A stretch of DNA of 64,000 bases from Rhodopirellula baltica. Lineage in GTDB: Bacteria > Planctomycetota > Planctomycetia > Pirellulales > Pirellulaceae. Position 1 is the first letter of the stretch. Each line of letters opens with the position of its first letter. Position numbers and translations under genes: made by a program. The stretch spans positions 217,239-281,238 of the forward strand of contig PPHI01000095.1 in assembly GCA_002901265.1 (NCBI GenBank), read 5' to 3'. The notes under the pieces are model-generated. The model was not told the DNA's origin. It ran no database searches and saw only the letters and a program-made list of their open reading frames with translations. Positions 17,446 through 27,412 of the stretch are shown piece by piece.

Positions 17446-18411
17446 CTAAGCGAGCGCCAATGCGGCGACGCCGAGTCCGGTGCCCAGCAAGAAACCGAAC
17501 ACGTCACAACCAATCACGACCCAAGTGGGCGACTCTGTCGTGCCGTAATAACTGCGTACCGGAAGTTTGTGCAGCCAGGCCCAGATTCCGATCGAGAAAA
17601 CCATCCGTCCGACCAGTTTGCCGGCAGCCTGAGCTGTGTCGGCGTCTTCTTGGCTGAATGTTTGAATTGCTTCAAAGAGATAGCTGGAAACCGCCCATCC
17701 ATAGCTGATCAGCATCACATACCAAGATGCCTTGACCGGGACAAAGCATGCCACCGTGGTCGCCAAAGAAAGAACAGCAAGGGCGCCGAAGATGACCATT
17801 GTGATGGCAAATAACACACCGTCAATTTCTACATCCTGACCTTGCCCTTGAGCCGATGCGCCGATCAAGCCCGCGAAGAGCAGGCAGAGTACAACAAAGC
17901 CAAATGCGGCAATTCCGTTGATCACTCCCAGGAACGTTAGGAATCCAGGCCGCGGGCCACGTGGGCCGTCCGACGAGCTGCCTTGACGTTTGATGGCACC
18001 GCCCGACATCGCTTCGTCGAGTAGTTTTGCCGCACTTGCTCCCGGGGCAGCCGCCGCGACTCCGCGCCCAGGGACTTGAACGCTTTTTACGCCGCTGAAA
18101 TCAGATTCCGTCAATTCGTCCAAGAACGAAGGCGGTGGCGGTGCCTGCATCCCAGGCAGATGACTGTAGGGATTCGCGGGTGCGGCTTGTGTCGGTGCTG
18201 GCTGAGTTCGTGCGGCCTGGGCTGATGAGGCTTGTGGCCGGGCTGGTGATGCCGGAGCGGCTTTGGCTGCTGGTTGGCCTGTTGCCTGTGCGGCGGCCGG
18301 CGAGCCTCCGGGGACACGAAATTGTTTACCGCACTTGCATTTGACCACTTTTCCGGCTGCCGACTCGGGAACCTGAAGAACGGTGGCGCATCCCGGGCAT
18401 TTAATCTTCAT
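17446..18411 (-). CDS. Zinc-ribbon protein with Pro/Ala linker and membrane segments
   Basis: 321 residues. It begins with a treble-clef-like motif, KCPGCATVLQVPESAAGKVVKC and KCGKQFRVPGG (two CxxC or CxC knuckles), common at the front of planctomycete membrane proteins. A Pro/Ala/Gln linker of about 70 residues follows, then about four hydrophobic helices (FLTFLGVINGIAAFGFVVLCLLFAGLIG, VLFAITMVIFGALAVLSLATTVACFV, SWYVMLISYGWAVSSYLFEAI, VVIGCDVFGFLLGTGLGVAALALA). No catalytic motif is visible and the role is unknown. The ATG is well defined after an empty 134-bp gap to aroC. Confidence 0.8.
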   Translation of the reverse strand: MKIKCPGCATVLQVPESAAGKVVKCKCGKQFRVPGGSPAAAQATGQPAAKAAPASPARPQASSAQAARTQPAPTQAAPANPYSHLPGMQAPPPPSFLDELTESDFSGVKSVQVPGRGVAAAAPGASAAKLLDEAMSGGAIKRQGSSSDGPRGPRPGFLTFLGVINGIAAFGFVVLCLLFAGLIGASAQGQGQDVEIDGVLFAITMVIFGALAVLSLATTVACFVPVKASWYVMLISYGWAVSSYLFEAIQTFSQEDADTAQAAGKLVGRMVFSIGIWAWLHKLPVRSYYGTTESPTWVVIGCDVFGFLLGTGLGVAALALA

Positions 18412-18545
18412 GAGTCAGGCGAAGTTGAAAAGGAGCTGGAGGGGGCAGTCGAAGCGGCGGTTGCGGGCATAGTTTAGCACGAGCCTCCCAGATTGCTCCC
18501 ATTACTTTGTGATCGCGTTGATCACGCGGGGCAGATGGAATTGGG

Positions 18546-19814
18546 CTACCCAAAAATACTAGGCAGGCCTTCGGCGAGCGACTGGGACCGTTGGCTCAGT
18601 GCGGCGTTCATCAGCTCGACCGCCATGCGAGATTCGAGCGTCACTCCTGCCCGGACACCCACGCACGGGTCGTGGCGTCCCTTCTCGAGTTCGAAGTCGA
18701 TCTCGGTGAGATCTTTCGACACCGATTGCTGGGGCTTGTTGATTGTTGAGGTTGGTTTGAATCCGACTTCAAACACCAGTGGCATCCCGGTGGTCATTCC
18801 GCCGAGCAACCCGCCGTGGGTGTTCGAGGTGTATCCCGTTCGACGGATCGGGTCGTTGTTTTCACTGCCACGTCGAGCGACGACGGATTTGCCGGAGCCG
18901 ACTTCGCAGGACTGGACGGCGTTGAGTCCACCCAGGGTGCCCATGATCCGAGCTTTCAGCGAGTTGTACAGCGGATCGCCGAGCAGCGACGGAACATTCA
19001 AGGCAATGACTTCTACGCTCGCGCCCAGTGAATCGCCGTCTTTGCGAGTTTCCTTGATCAGTTCGCCGGCCTGTGTGGCAAAGTCGGCATCGACCGAAGG
19101 GATCTCTGATTGATCGATCAGTTGCTGCAATTCAGCAATCGCACCGGCAGGGATCACCGTCGGGCCTTTTTCGTCACGAAACTGGTCGTATAGGGCCTGA
19201 CATTTTTCAGCTAGCGAGACTTTTGCCCGGAGGTCGCCGACTTGGTTGATCGACGAAACCAGTACGGTTTGGAAATGCTGTTGCAGGAAAATTCGCGCGA
19301 TACTGCCGCCGACTACGTCCGTGATCGTCGCCCGGTAACTGCTGCGTCCGCCGCCACGAATGTCGACGAAGCCTTGTGATTTGTGGTATTTCACCAAGTC
19401 GGTGTGGCCGGGGCGGACTTGGCCGCCGGGGCCGATGAACTGGGTGTAGTCGCCGGATTTCTTGCTAGTCGAAAGCACCAGGGCGGCGATCGGTTCGCCC
19501 GTCGAGTAACCGCATTCGTACGCTTCGGTTTCGAACACGCTATCTTCGACCGTGACCGAAATCTTGCTGGGGCCCAGCAGTGCATTGTGGTCGGGTTGGT
19601 ACAGACCGCTCAGGAAAACGACTTTGTCTTTTTCGTTTCGTGGCGTGCCGTGCTTGTTCCCGCCCGGCCGGCGGCGGTCAAGATACTGCTGCACCGTTTG
19701 ACGATCGATTTTCAGCCCGGGAGGGCATCCGAACACAATCGTGGTGACGCCTGGGCCGTGCGATTCGCCTGCACCGGCCACCGAAAAGAAGGGTCCGCCT
19801 AAGATTTCCAGCAT
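18546..19814 (-). CDS. aroC: Chorismate synthase
   Basis: 422 residues, longer than the common 360 or so. Diagnostic stretches are AGESHGPGVTTIVFGCPPGLKID at the N-terminus, RRPGGNKHGTPRNEKDKV, PGHTDLVKYH, DIRGGGRSSYRAT and, near the end, VGVRAGVTLESRMAVELMNAAL. It converts 5-enolpyruvylshikimate-3-phosphate to chorismate with reduced FMN, the last common step to aromatic amino acids. It lies 16 bases downstream of rpiB copy 2 on the same strand and is probably cotranscribed with it. Confidence 0.95.
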   Translation of the reverse strand: MLEILGGPFFSVAGAGESHGPGVTTIVFGCPPGLKIDRQTVQQYLDRRRPGGNKHGTPRNEKDKVVFLSGLYQPDHNALLGPSKISVTVEDSVFETEAYECGYSTGEPIAALVLSTSKKSGDYTQFIGPGGQVRPGHTDLVKYHKSQGFVDIRGGGRSSYRATITDVVGGSIARIFLQQHFQTVLVSSINQVGDLRAKVSLAEKCQALYDQFRDEKGPTVIPAGAIAELQQLIDQSEIPSVDADFATQAGELIKETRKDGDSLGASVEVIALNVPSLLGDPLYNSLKARIMGTLGGLNAVQSCEVGSGKSVVARRGSENNDPIRRTGYTSNTHGGLLGGMTTGMPLVFEVGFKPTSTINKPQQSVSKDLTEIDFELEKGRHDPCVGVRAGVTLESRMAVELMNAALSQRSQSLAEGLPSIFG

Positions 19815-19830
19815 TGTCTTCGGCTCCCGA

Positions 19831-20346
19831 TCAGGACTTCAGGTCGAGTGCGTCGCGACCTTTGGCCTCGATTTCCAGGACCTTGTCCAGTCGTCGTTGG
19901 TGCCGCTCCGAGGGGGTGTACTTTGCACCCAGGAACGCGCGGACGATTTCCATGGCCAGTTCGCTGCCGATGATCCGACCGCCGATACAAAGAACGTTCA
20001 TGTCGTCATGCTCGACGCCCTGGTGGGCCGAGTACGTATCGTGGCAGATCGCGGCGCGAATGCCGGGAATCTTGTTGGCCGCGACGCTGACGCCGACACC
20101 ACTGCCGCAAACGACAATGCCGCGGTCGGCGTTGCCACTGAGGATTTCTCGCGAGACGGCGATCGCAAAATCGGGGTAATCGCAGCGAGCCGGTCCGTCC
20201 GTTCCACAGTCGATCACGTCACCGACGAGTTCTGCGAGCGATTCGGTCGCCAAGCTTTCCGCGAGGACTTGCTTGAGCGGAAAACCGGCGTGGTCCCCTC
20301 CGATAGCGACACGAAGCGGTTTTTCAGGTTTCGAAGGTGAGTTCAT
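19831..20346 (-). CDS. rpiB: RpiB/LacA/LacB family sugar-phosphate isomerase (copy 2)
   Basis: 171 residues from the ATG at 20346; an upstream in-frame start would add a poorly composed leader. VAIGGDHAGFPLK, CDYPDFA, GIVVCGSGVGVSVAANKIPGIRAAIC and VEHDDMNVLCIGGRIIG place it in the RpiB family, in a subgroup different from copy 1 (GSGVG instead of GTGIG, EHDD instead of RHND). The Cys and His of the catalytic pair are retained. It may be the housekeeping ribose-5-phosphate isomerase, while copy 1 travels with the phosphatase fusion. It is followed closely by aroC. Confidence 0.9.
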   Translation of the reverse strand: MNSPSKPEKPLRVAIGGDHAGFPLKQVLAESLATESLAELVGDVIDCGTDGPARCDYPDFAIAVSREILSGNADRGIVVCGSGVGVSVAANKIPGIRAAICHDTYSAHQGVEHDDMNVLCIGGRIIGSELAMEIVRAFLGAKYTPSERHQRRLDKVLEIEAKGRDALDLKS

Positions 20347-20798
20347 GGACGGGTGGTTATGAGCGAATGCGACGAATCGTGTGGAGCGCTGGGTGATCGG
20401 TGGAAGCGAATTGATAGCTGCCAACGGGAGTTCAGCCGACAGCAATCTCGGTCAGCGGCGGCAGTTTAGCTCAGATGTCCAAAATTCGTTAGCCGGTCGA
20501 TGTGGGGTATTCACGCTGTGAACAATGAATTTTGCCAACTTTTGATCGGCGTTGACCCCTCCGACGAAACACCCTAACCTAAGTCACGCAAAGCGTTTAG
20601 CTTGACATGCCGCGTGTGTGGCCTACCCCTCGGCCCACCGAGAATGTTCTGAAGGCATGTTTTTGGCCCGAAATTGGCTGATCTGGACGTGGACGGGCTG
20701 CGCTGCCAATCTGTCCGCAGTTACGGCGAATGGGACAGCTTGGATGCTGCAAAGTTCGCCGTGCCAGCGATCGATCGAAACCAACCAACGATTCAACG
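20347..20798. other. 452-bp intergenic region between divergent rpiB and secA
   Basis: No ORF here looks real. It holds the divergent promoters; the clearest is the sigma70-like signal listed separately at 20552-20580, facing secA. Confidence 0.5.
20552..20580 (+). promoter_or_regulatory. Candidate sigma70-type promoter for secA
   Basis: TTGACC (20552-20557) and TAACCT (20575-20580) are separated by exactly 17 bases, about 220 bases before the secA start. Five of six and four of six positions match the -35 and -10 consensus. It is predicted by eye only. Confidence 0.45.
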
Positions 20799-23700
20799 AT
20801 GTCGTTTTTTGAAACTCTTGTGGATATTACCGGAGCAGTCTTTGGCGGACTGCTGGGCTCGTTTGAACGAGGCGTGACGTCGGTCTTCGGTTCGGCAAAT
20901 GCGCGGCAAGTCGCGGCATTGCGTGCGAAGGCGGACGAAATCACGGAACTCGAGCCGAAATATGCGGCGATGTCCGATGATGAACTCCGTGGTCAGACAA
21001 AGGTTTTCCGGAAACGAATCCGCGATGGCGAAACTCTGGACGACATCCTGGTCGAAGCGTTCGCCGTTTGCCGTGAAGGCGGCAAGCGATTCTTGGGAAT
21101 GCGTCACTACGACGTCCAGCTGATCGGCGGGATGGTGCTGCATGAAGGCAAAATTGCCGAAATGGTCACCGGTGAAGGTAAAACGCTAGTCGCGACCTTG
21201 CCCGCGTACTTGAACGCGCTCGAAGGTAAAGGCGTCCACGTCATTACGGTCAACGATTACTTGGCCCGTCGTGACATGGAGTGGATGGCGCCGTTGTACA
21301 TGAATCTTGGATTGACCGTGAACGCGATCCAATCGGGCATGTCGACCCACGAAAAACAAGCCGCTTATCGCTGCGACATCACCTACGGAACCAATAACGA
21401 ATTCGGTTTCGATTACCTGCGCGACAACATGCGTCCCGCCGCACAAGGCGACGACCGCTTCCCCGCCGAAGCCCAGCAGTGCCAAGGCCCGCTGAACTAC
21501 GCGATCATCGACGAAGTCGACAACATTTTGATCGACGAAGCGCGTACGCCGTTGATCATCAGCGGACCCAGCGAGATGGACCTCGGTCGCTATGCCGACG
21601 CCGATCGCGTCGCCCGCGAACTGCAACAAGACGTTCACTTCACCGTCGACGAAAAACAACGCAACGTCACGTTGACTGACGAAGGTGTCCGTGAAGCCGA
21701 AAAATTGGCCGGTGTGGAAAGCTTCTACACCGCCGGCAACATGGAATGGCCACACTTGATCGATAACGCTTTGAAGGCGCACTTCCTTTACAAGCTGGAC
21801 GTCAATTACGTCGTCAAAGATCGTCAAATCGTGATCGTTGACGAATTCACCGGCCGTTTGATGGACGGACGCCAATGGAGCGACGGACTGCACCAAGCGG
21901 TCGAAGCAAAAGAGAACGTTCCGATCAAGCCGGAAACGCAAACCTTCGCCACCGCGTCGCTGCAGAACATCTTCAAGATGTACAAGAAGCTGTCCGGGAT
22001 GACCGGTACCGCGATGACCGAAGCGAATGAGTTTTGGAAGATCTACAAGCTGGATGTTGTTGCAATCCCAACGAACCGCGGTTTGCAGCGGCTCGAATAT
22101 CCAGACATGATCTACCTGACCGAAGAGTACAAATTCAAAGCCTTGGCCGAAGAGATCGAGCGGACGGTCAAGTGGGATGTCATCGTTACCAAAGACGGCA
22201 CCGAATATTGGGGTGACATCAAAGAAGAAAACGACGAGCAAATCAAAATCGTCTTGAAAGGCGAAAAGGAACCGCAGTCCGTTCCACGCTCGAAAGTCGT
22301 TAGCATCGAGTACAAAGGTCGGCCTGTTTTGGTCGGTACCGTCAGTATCGAAAAAAGTGAAAAGCTGGGCCGTCTGCTGGAACGCCGTGGGATTGAACAC
22401 GAGGTCCTAAACGCGAAGCAGCACCAACGCGAAGCTGACATTGTCGCCCAAGCGGGACGCAAGTTTGCCGTCACTATCGCGACCAACATGGCCGGCCGTG
22501 GTACCGACATCATCCTGGGCGGGAACCCCGAAAACAAAGCTTGGGCGCAGCTCCAGCACAAATACAGCACGCGACTGGATGTTCCCGACGACGAGTGGAA
22601 CGGACTGGTCGAGTCGATCGATCAAGCCGAGGGGATGAGCGAGCAAGGCAAGCACATCCGTGAACTCGGTGGCTTGTGCGTGCTCGGCACCGAACGCCAC
22701 GAATCACGCCGAATCGATCTCCAGCTTCGCGGACGTTGCGGTCGTCAAGGTGACCCCGGTTCCAGCCGATTCTTCCTCTCGCTCGAAGACGATCTGATGC
22801 GGATCTTCGCCGGCGAATGGGTCAAGAACATGATGGAACGCATCGGCATGCGTGAAGACGAGCCGCTCGAATCCAAGCTGGTGACCCGCCGGATCGCGGC
22901 CGCTCAAAAGAAGGTCGAAGAACGTAACTTCGAAATGCGTAAAAGTCTGCTGGACTATGACGAGGTCATGGACGAGCAACGGAAACGCGTCTATCGCTAT
23001 CGCCAGAACTTGCTGGACGGACACAGCTCCCGTGACATGATCTTGGAACTGATCCGTTCGCAGATCGAAAAGCAAGTCGACACGTTCTTGGATCCCGATT
23101 ACGGCGTCGAAATGTTCGCTTCCTTTGCCGGCAGCAAACTCGGTTGTACGCTCGAACCGAAAGATTTCCAGAACATGGAACTTTCGATGGCCAGCGCCTA
23201 CGCCTGCGAACAAGCCGAACGCGCCTCCGAAGTCATCGTTGAAGAGGTCGTCGAAGAAAACCTGCCGCAGGGTATGGAAGACGAATGGAATCTCAAAGCG
23301 ATGGCCAAATGGGCCAACACCACGCTGGAAACGAACTATCAGGATCACCAGCTAAAGAACATGGATCGAGATGACTTGATCCGTGAACTGATCGAAAAAG
23401 CCCACGCGCGAATCGAAGCCGTCGATCTGTCTGAAGGCGAACCGCTCTTGGGCGCCGACTACGGACTGCGAATGCTGTGTGGTTGGATGCGTTACCGCTT
23501 CGGGATCGAAACCACTCCGGAAGAATTCCGCGACATCGAAGATCGCCGCAGCGTGACCGAAGAACTCGTTTCGCGTGCCGAAGAAGCCTACGCCGAGAAA
23601 GAAACCGAGTACCCTGCCCTGGCTGGTATTTCGCAATTCACGGTCCCACAAGGCGCTCAGGTGGTGCTGAACCGCGAGGGACTCGTCGACTGGATTTTGC

Positions 23701-23972
23701 GTCGCTTCGAAAAGTCGATGGAAGTCGATGACGTTCCGTTGAACCGCGACGACTTGAAAACCCAACTGACCGCATACAGCCGAGAAATGGCGACGGCTGC
23801 CGAGCCGTTGTTGAACGAAGCCAACCAACGTGTCGCTGATCTGTTTGCCAACGTCGCTGATGAAAAAACAGCTTCGGTTGCCGCCAGTGGCACCACCAAA
23901 CTCGACGACTTGGTCCATTGGATGAAGACCGAGCTTGGTGCGTCCGTCGATGTCGAAGACTCTCACGGATGA
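20799..23972 (+). CDS. secA: Protein translocase ATPase SecA, main part (frame interrupted at about 23960)
   Basis: 1057 residues. Motor domain 1 has MVTGEGKT (Walker A, residues about 123-129) and [16 protein letters not shown]; the preprotein-binding domain follows; motor domain 2 has [25 protein letters not shown] and [16 protein letters not shown]. Compared with the E. coli form there is an additional segment of about 45 residues at 22171-22308 ([16 protein letters not shown] to [10 protein letters not shown]) between the DEAD motor halves, and a far larger helical-wing region (about 23050-23900). The protein ends at a TGA (23970-23972) inside the helical scaffold; the missing C-terminal part continues at once in another frame (next entry). 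Adding one base to give GACCTCTCACGG at 23958-23968 would yield a continuous 1242-residue SecA. Confidence 0.93.
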   Translation: MSFFETLVDITGAVFGGLLGSFERGVTSVFGSANARQVAALRAKADEITELEPKYAAMSDDELRGQTKVFRKRIRDGETLDDILVEAFAVCREGGKRFLGMRHYDVQLIGGMVLHEGKIAEMVTGEGKTLVATLPAYLNALEGKGVHVITVNDYLARRDMEWMAPLYMNLGLTVNAIQSGMSTHEKQAAYRCDITYGTNNEFGFDYLRDNMRPAAQGDDRFPAEAQQCQGPLNYAIIDEVDNILIDEARTPLIISGPSEMDLGRYADADRVARELQQDVHFTVDEKQRNVTLTDEGVREAEKLAGVESFYTAGNMEWPHLIDNALKAHFLYKLDVNYVVKDRQIVIVDEFTGRLMDGRQWSDGLHQAVEAKENVPIKPETQTFATASLQNIFKMYKKLSGMTGTAMTEANEFWKIYKLDVVAIPTNRGLQRLEYPDMIYLTEEYKFKALAEEIERTVKWDVIVTKDGTEYWGDIKEENDEQIKIVLKGEKEPQSVPRSKVVSIEYKGRPVLVGTVSIEKSEKLGRLLERRGIEHEVLNAKQHQREADIVAQAGRKFAVTIATNMAGRGTDIILGGNPENKAWAQLQHKYSTRLDVPDDEWNGLVESIDQAEGMSEQGKHIRELGGLCVLGTERHESRRIDLQLRGRCGRQGDPGSSRFFLSLEDDLMRIFAGEWVKNMMERIGMREDEPLESKLVTRRIAAAQKKVEERNFEMRKSLLDYDEVMDEQRKRVYRYRQNLLDGHSSRDMILELIRSQIEKQVDTFLDPDYGVEMFASFAGSKLGCTLEPKDFQNMELSMASAYACEQAERASEVIVEEVVEENLPQGMEDEWNLKAMAKWANTTLETNYQDHQLKNMDRDDLIRELIEKAHARIEAVDLSEGEPLLGADYGLRMLCGWMRYRFGIETTPEEFRDIEDRRSVTEELVSRAEEAYAEKETEYPALAGISQFTVPQGAQVVLNREGLVDWILRRFEKSMEVDDVPLNRDDLKTQLTAYSREMATAAEPLLNEANQRVADLFANVADEKTASVAASGTTKLDDLVHWMKTELGASVDVEDSHG

Positions 23973-24526
23973 ACCGCGACGAGTTGCAGTTGGCCGTCAG
24001 TGGTGCCGTTGATGATCGGTTCCACCCCGAAATGCGGCGCATGGAACGCCAGATCCTGTTGAACATCGTCGACGACGCGTGGAAAAACCACTTGCTGACG
24101 ATGGATCACCTGCGCAGCAGCGTCGGGCTGAAAGGCTACGCCCAATTGGATCCAAAGGTCGAATACAAACGCGAAGGGATGCGTCTGTTCGATCAAATGT
24201 GGGACTCCGTTGGCGAGCAAGTCACCGGGTTGGTGTTCCGCATGGAATCATTCAATCAAGACTTCATCCGCAGCACCTGGGTCGATGCAAAGGCTCGTCA
24301 TGACGAAGCCCGTTCGATTACCAGCGATGCGGCCGCCGCGACCGCAACCAAGGCTGCCGCGCAAGCTTCGTCACGCACCGCTGCTCAGGAAGCCGCCGAA
24401 GCGAGCAACCAGTCGACCGAGGAAAAGCCTGAGCCGATCCGCAACGTCGGTGTCAAAGTCGGTCGCAACGATCCCTGTCCCTGTGGCAGTGGCAAGAAGT
24501 ACAAATCCTGCTGCATGAGAAAGTAA
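23969..24526 (+). CDS. secA: SecA C-terminal part: helical scaffold, linker and zinc tail
   Basis: 185 residues from an ATG that overlaps the stop of the larger secA reading frame (ATGA). It encodes the second half of the helical scaffold and the two-helix finger ([49 protein letters not shown]), an Ala/Ser/Thr/Glu-rich linker, and the zinc-binding, SecB-interacting tail [19 protein letters not shown]. It is not a free-standing gene family: it is the end of SecA. If the frameshift is real, the overlap could permit reinitiation and a split SecA; if not, it is a sequence error. Confidence 0.9.
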   Translation: MNRDELQLAVSGAVDDRFHPEMRRMERQILLNIVDDAWKNHLLTMDHLRSSVGLKGYAQLDPKVEYKREGMRLFDQMWDSVGEQVTGLVFRMESFNQDFIRSTWVDAKARHDEARSITSDAAAATATKAAAQASSRTAAQEAAEASNQSTEEKPEPIRNVGVKVGRNDPCPCGSGKKYKSCCMRK

Positions 24527-24562
24527 GCACGCTTTAAAATCGGAATTGGAAAGGATTCCAAC

Positions 24563-25876
24563 ATGTTCGCGAACTTCATCTACTTGATGGCGATGACGAT
24601 CGCCTCGCCGTGGATCGTTTATCGGATGGTCCGCCACGGGCGCTATCGCCGCGGCGGACACGAGAAACTGTTCGGAATTTCCAAGTCGAAAGCGAAGCGA
24701 ATCTGCGGCGGCCCGAACCGTTCGCCGGTTTGGATCCATGCAGTCAGCGTTGGCGAAATCAATTTGATCGGCAGCGTCGTGCGGCAACTCCGCGAACGGG
24801 ACCCAGGAACACCGGTTGTCGTCAGCACCAGCACGGACACCGGATATGACCTCGCGGTACAGAAGTTCGGCGAAGATCACGTTTTCTTTTGTCCGCTCGA
24901 TTTCACTTGGGCTGTCGGGCGCACGCTACGGCGGTTGAAGCCGAAGATGCTGGTCTTGGTCGAACTCGAGCTTTGGCCAAATCTGGTCAGCATGTCTCGG
25001 CAAGCTGGCGTGGAAGTGATGGTGATCAACGCCCGCTTGAGCGAGAAAAGTTCTAACGGCTATCAGCGTGTCAGGCCTTTGACACGACCAATCTTTTCAA
25101 GGCTCAGCCACGTTGCTTGCCAAGATGAACTGACCGCAGAACGGTTTGTCGCGTGTGGCGCTGATCCGCAGTGCGTCGAAGTCACCGGTTCGTTGAAGTT
25201 CGACAACGCACCCGATTCACGAGACAACGCCGAAGTCCAATCGCGTGTGAACTGGGCCAACATTGACCCCTGGCATCGGGTCTGGATCGTTGGCAGTACC
25301 CAAGAAGGCGAAGAAGCGATGGCACTTCGCATCTACGACCGCTTGGCAAAGAAAAATCGAAACCTGCGTTTGATCTTGGTGCCGCGGCATCGCGAGCGAT
25401 TTGATTCGGTTGCCCAATTGGTACAGGAACACGGATTTAAAGTTCGACGGCGTTCGATCAAAGATGATCGTCGCGGCGATCAGTGGGATGCCGACACGGT
25501 GCTGCTCGTTGACTCCATCGGCGAGTTAAGGCACTGGTGGGGCGTCGGCCAGATCGCGACGGTAGGCGGCAGCTTCGGCAATCGTGGCGGGCAAAACATG
25601 CTCGAACCGGCCGGGTATGGCAACGCAGTTTGCTTTGGGCCGGACACGCGAAACTTTGACGAGATCGCCAACCGTCTGATCAATGCCGGCGGCGCGATGC
25701 GAGTCGCTGACGAACCCGCACTCGAAAAGTTCGTGGAGATCTGCGCAGCGAATGAGCCGATGGCCAACGAACTCGGTCGTTTGGCAAGGAAAGTCATCGC
25801 GCAGCATTGTGGCGCGACCGAGCGAACGATGACGTGTTTGCTTGGGCCAGAACGAACGCTTGCACGCGCCGCTTAA
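24563..25876 (+). CDS. waaA: 3-deoxy-D-manno-octulosonic-acid (KDO) transferase
   Basis: 437 residues. It has an N-terminal membrane anchor (FIYLMAMTIASPWIVYRMV), then the glycosyltransferase fold typical of WaaA: PVWIHAVSVGEINLIGSVV, STSTDTGYDLA, FCPLDFTWAVGRTLRRLKPKMLVLVELELWPNL, INARLSEKSS and, in the CMP-KDO half, VGSTQEGEE, PRHRERFD, VDSIGELRHWWGVGQIATVGGSF. It adds KDO to lipid A at the inner membrane, so the cell makes LPS. AAAGGA lies shortly before the ATG. It follows secA by 36 bases and may be cotranscribed. Confidence 0.93.
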   Translation: MFANFIYLMAMTIASPWIVYRMVRHGRYRRGGHEKLFGISKSKAKRICGGPNRSPVWIHAVSVGEINLIGSVVRQLRERDPGTPVVVSTSTDTGYDLAVQKFGEDHVFFCPLDFTWAVGRTLRRLKPKMLVLVELELWPNLVSMSRQAGVEVMVINARLSEKSSNGYQRVRPLTRPIFSRLSHVACQDELTAERFVACGADPQCVEVTGSLKFDNAPDSRDNAEVQSRVNWANIDPWHRVWIVGSTQEGEEAMALRIYDRLAKKNRNLRLILVPRHRERFDSVAQLVQEHGFKVRRRSIKDDRRGDQWDADTVLLVDSIGELRHWWGVGQIATVGGSFGNRGGQNMLEPAGYGNAVCFGPDTRNFDEIANRLINAGGAMRVADEPALEKFVEICAANEPMANELGRLARKVIAQHCGATERTMTCLLGPERTLARAA

Positions 25877-25888
25877 TCGCCCGTGAAA

Positions 25889-25913
25889 CGTTTGAGCGAA
25901 TGACGTTCAAACG
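25889..25913. terminator. Inverted repeat between convergent waaA and propeller gene
   Basis: CGTTTGA (25889-25895) and TCAAACG (25907-25913) form a 7-bp stem over an 11-base loop; the right arm includes the stop codon of the minus-strand gene. It is a possible bidirectional terminator without a T tract. Confidence 0.3.
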
Positions 25914-27202
25914 GACTTCAAAATGTCGGCAACGTCCAACAAGTAAACTTGCCGACCGCCGTCGTGAGGACTGTCGATCGCGATCTTCGTCCCGTCGTTG
26001 CTGCTGCGAGGATGCGTGTCACACCGCCATTCACCGCGATACGGTGATGGCGACGGAAAGTGACCGAGGTCAAATCGCTGGCCGCTGGGGACATGATACA
26101 GGTACACGGTTTGTCGGCTGGTCTCACGGTCCGGGTAGGTGTCGTTCAGGATCCAGTCTTGATACGGCGCGGGCAGATAAGTGTTGTGCCCATTGGAGGG
26201 CATCTTGTCTTGGCCAATCGGAGTCACCTTGTCGGTTTTGTCGACGAAGTCATAGAAGCCAGCCTTGCGGCCCGCAGGCTTGGTCCACATGGTGACCGCA
26301 TCGTTGCCGTTCCAAATAAAGTGTGATGTGTATCCCGAAGGATCAATGACATAGCGATCGCTGCCATCGATGTTGGCCGTCAACATACGAGTGACAAAGC
26401 CGCCTTTGAATTGCAGCGTTGCCGGATCAAACTCGGGACGATAGCGGTGTAAAACGATGAACCGCTCACTGTCGGGACTGACCAAGAGGTGATTGAAGTA
26501 GTGCCACGCTTCGGCATGCTTGTCGCCATCGGGCCAAGCGATCGACGCGACGTCGGCAAGTGACAGGATCAGCGTCGATTCACCGGTTTCTAAATCGACA
26601 CGCCAAATGCCGCTGTCGTCGGGAGCTCGCTTGTCGACATTCGGGTCAGCCAAGCCGTCATAACCATAGCCGGGGCGAAGATTGTCGATGCGGCGAAAGT
26701 CAGCGGACAAGCCGAACTTGCCATTCGGCGCGATGGTGTAGATCGGCTTGTCGATGGTGCGAATCTGCTTGGTGTCCAGCGAATAAATGCGACAGACAAA
26801 CGAGTCATCTTGGCGATCATTCCAAAGGACACGTTTTCCATCTGTCCCGATCCACTGCAGCATGCATCCCTGCTGCCAACCCCATGCATTACTGGTTCCG
26901 ATCGGAACCCACCTGTCATCGTCAGATGTATCGACATACCCGACACCAATGCGATCTTGGCCCGTGGGCGAACGTCCCTCGAAGTCGACTTCGTTGGCCA
27001 GGACGAACCGATTGGTGGGATCGAATTCTCGTTTGTCGTAATAGCCGAACCAATGCTGTTTCGGGCCACGTGTGATCGCACGACAAGGGACAAGCGTTTC
27101 CAGCGGTCCGGTACGGCTTTCGGCAAAGGCGGAACGTGTGCAAAGTCCGGCGGCTGTTGTTCCGGCGAGAATTCCGAATGAGCGGCGGGAAAGATTGGTC
27201 AT
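25907..27202 (-). CDS. Tat-exported beta-propeller (TolB/oligogalacturonate-lyase-like) protein
   Basis: 431 residues from the ATG at 27202. The signal MTNLSRRSFGILAGTTAAGL has the twin arginines and the hydrophobic core of the Tat pathway, with AFAES as a likely cleavage site. The mature part starts HWFGYYDKREFD and has repeated propeller-like strands (SPDSERFIVLHRYRP, GSDRYVIDPSGYTSHFIWN, HNTYLPAPYQDWILNDTYPD). An AEAWHYFNH motif and the HPRSSNDG motif near the end carry conserved His residues, as in polysaccharide-lyase-like propellers. Substrate and catalysis are not established. Confidence 0.75.
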   Translation of the reverse strand: MTNLSRRSFGILAGTTAAGLCTRSAFAESRTGPLETLVPCRAITRGPKQHWFGYYDKREFDPTNRFVLANEVDFEGRSPTGQDRIGVGYVDTSDDDRWVPIGTSNAWGWQQGCMLQWIGTDGKRVLWNDRQDDSFVCRIYSLDTKQIRTIDKPIYTIAPNGKFGLSADFRRIDNLRPGYGYDGLADPNVDKRAPDDSGIWRVDLETGESTLILSLADVASIAWPDGDKHAEAWHYFNHLLVSPDSERFIVLHRYRPEFDPATLQFKGGFVTRMLTANIDGSDRYVIDPSGYTSHFIWNGNDAVTMWTKPAGRKAGFYDFVDKTDKVTPIGQDKMPSNGHNTYLPAPYQDWILNDTYPDRETSRQTVYLYHVPSGQRFDLGHFPSPSPYRGEWRCDTHPRSSNDGTKIAIDSPHDGGRQVYLLDVADILKSV

Positions 27203-27412
27203 CAATAGACACCAAGCGGGGAGTGGGAGGGGCGGGGTCCCTCACAAGATAAACGGTTTAGACAAGCCAAGGGGCGAGGGGAAACGCAGACGGTGTTGAT
27301 TGGTGGGATGGACTGAGGCGATTTGCCGCTGGTTGTGGAGCGTGATTTGGGCGTCTGGAGCGTCGGTTTCCGCTCGACACTCTTGACATGGTCATTCGCA
27401 GCGGCGAAGCTA

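Noticed and set aside
21186..22400. 404-codon open frame antisense to secA
   Set aside because: It lies wholly inside secA, is Phe/Val/Asp-rich in the manner of antisense shadows of GC-rich genes, and has no recognisable domain.
23900..23975. Programmed -1 frameshift site in secA
   Set aside because: No X-XXY-YYZ heptamer or downstream pseudoknot-like element was seen in the overlap of the two frames; a single-base deletion explains the break more simply.
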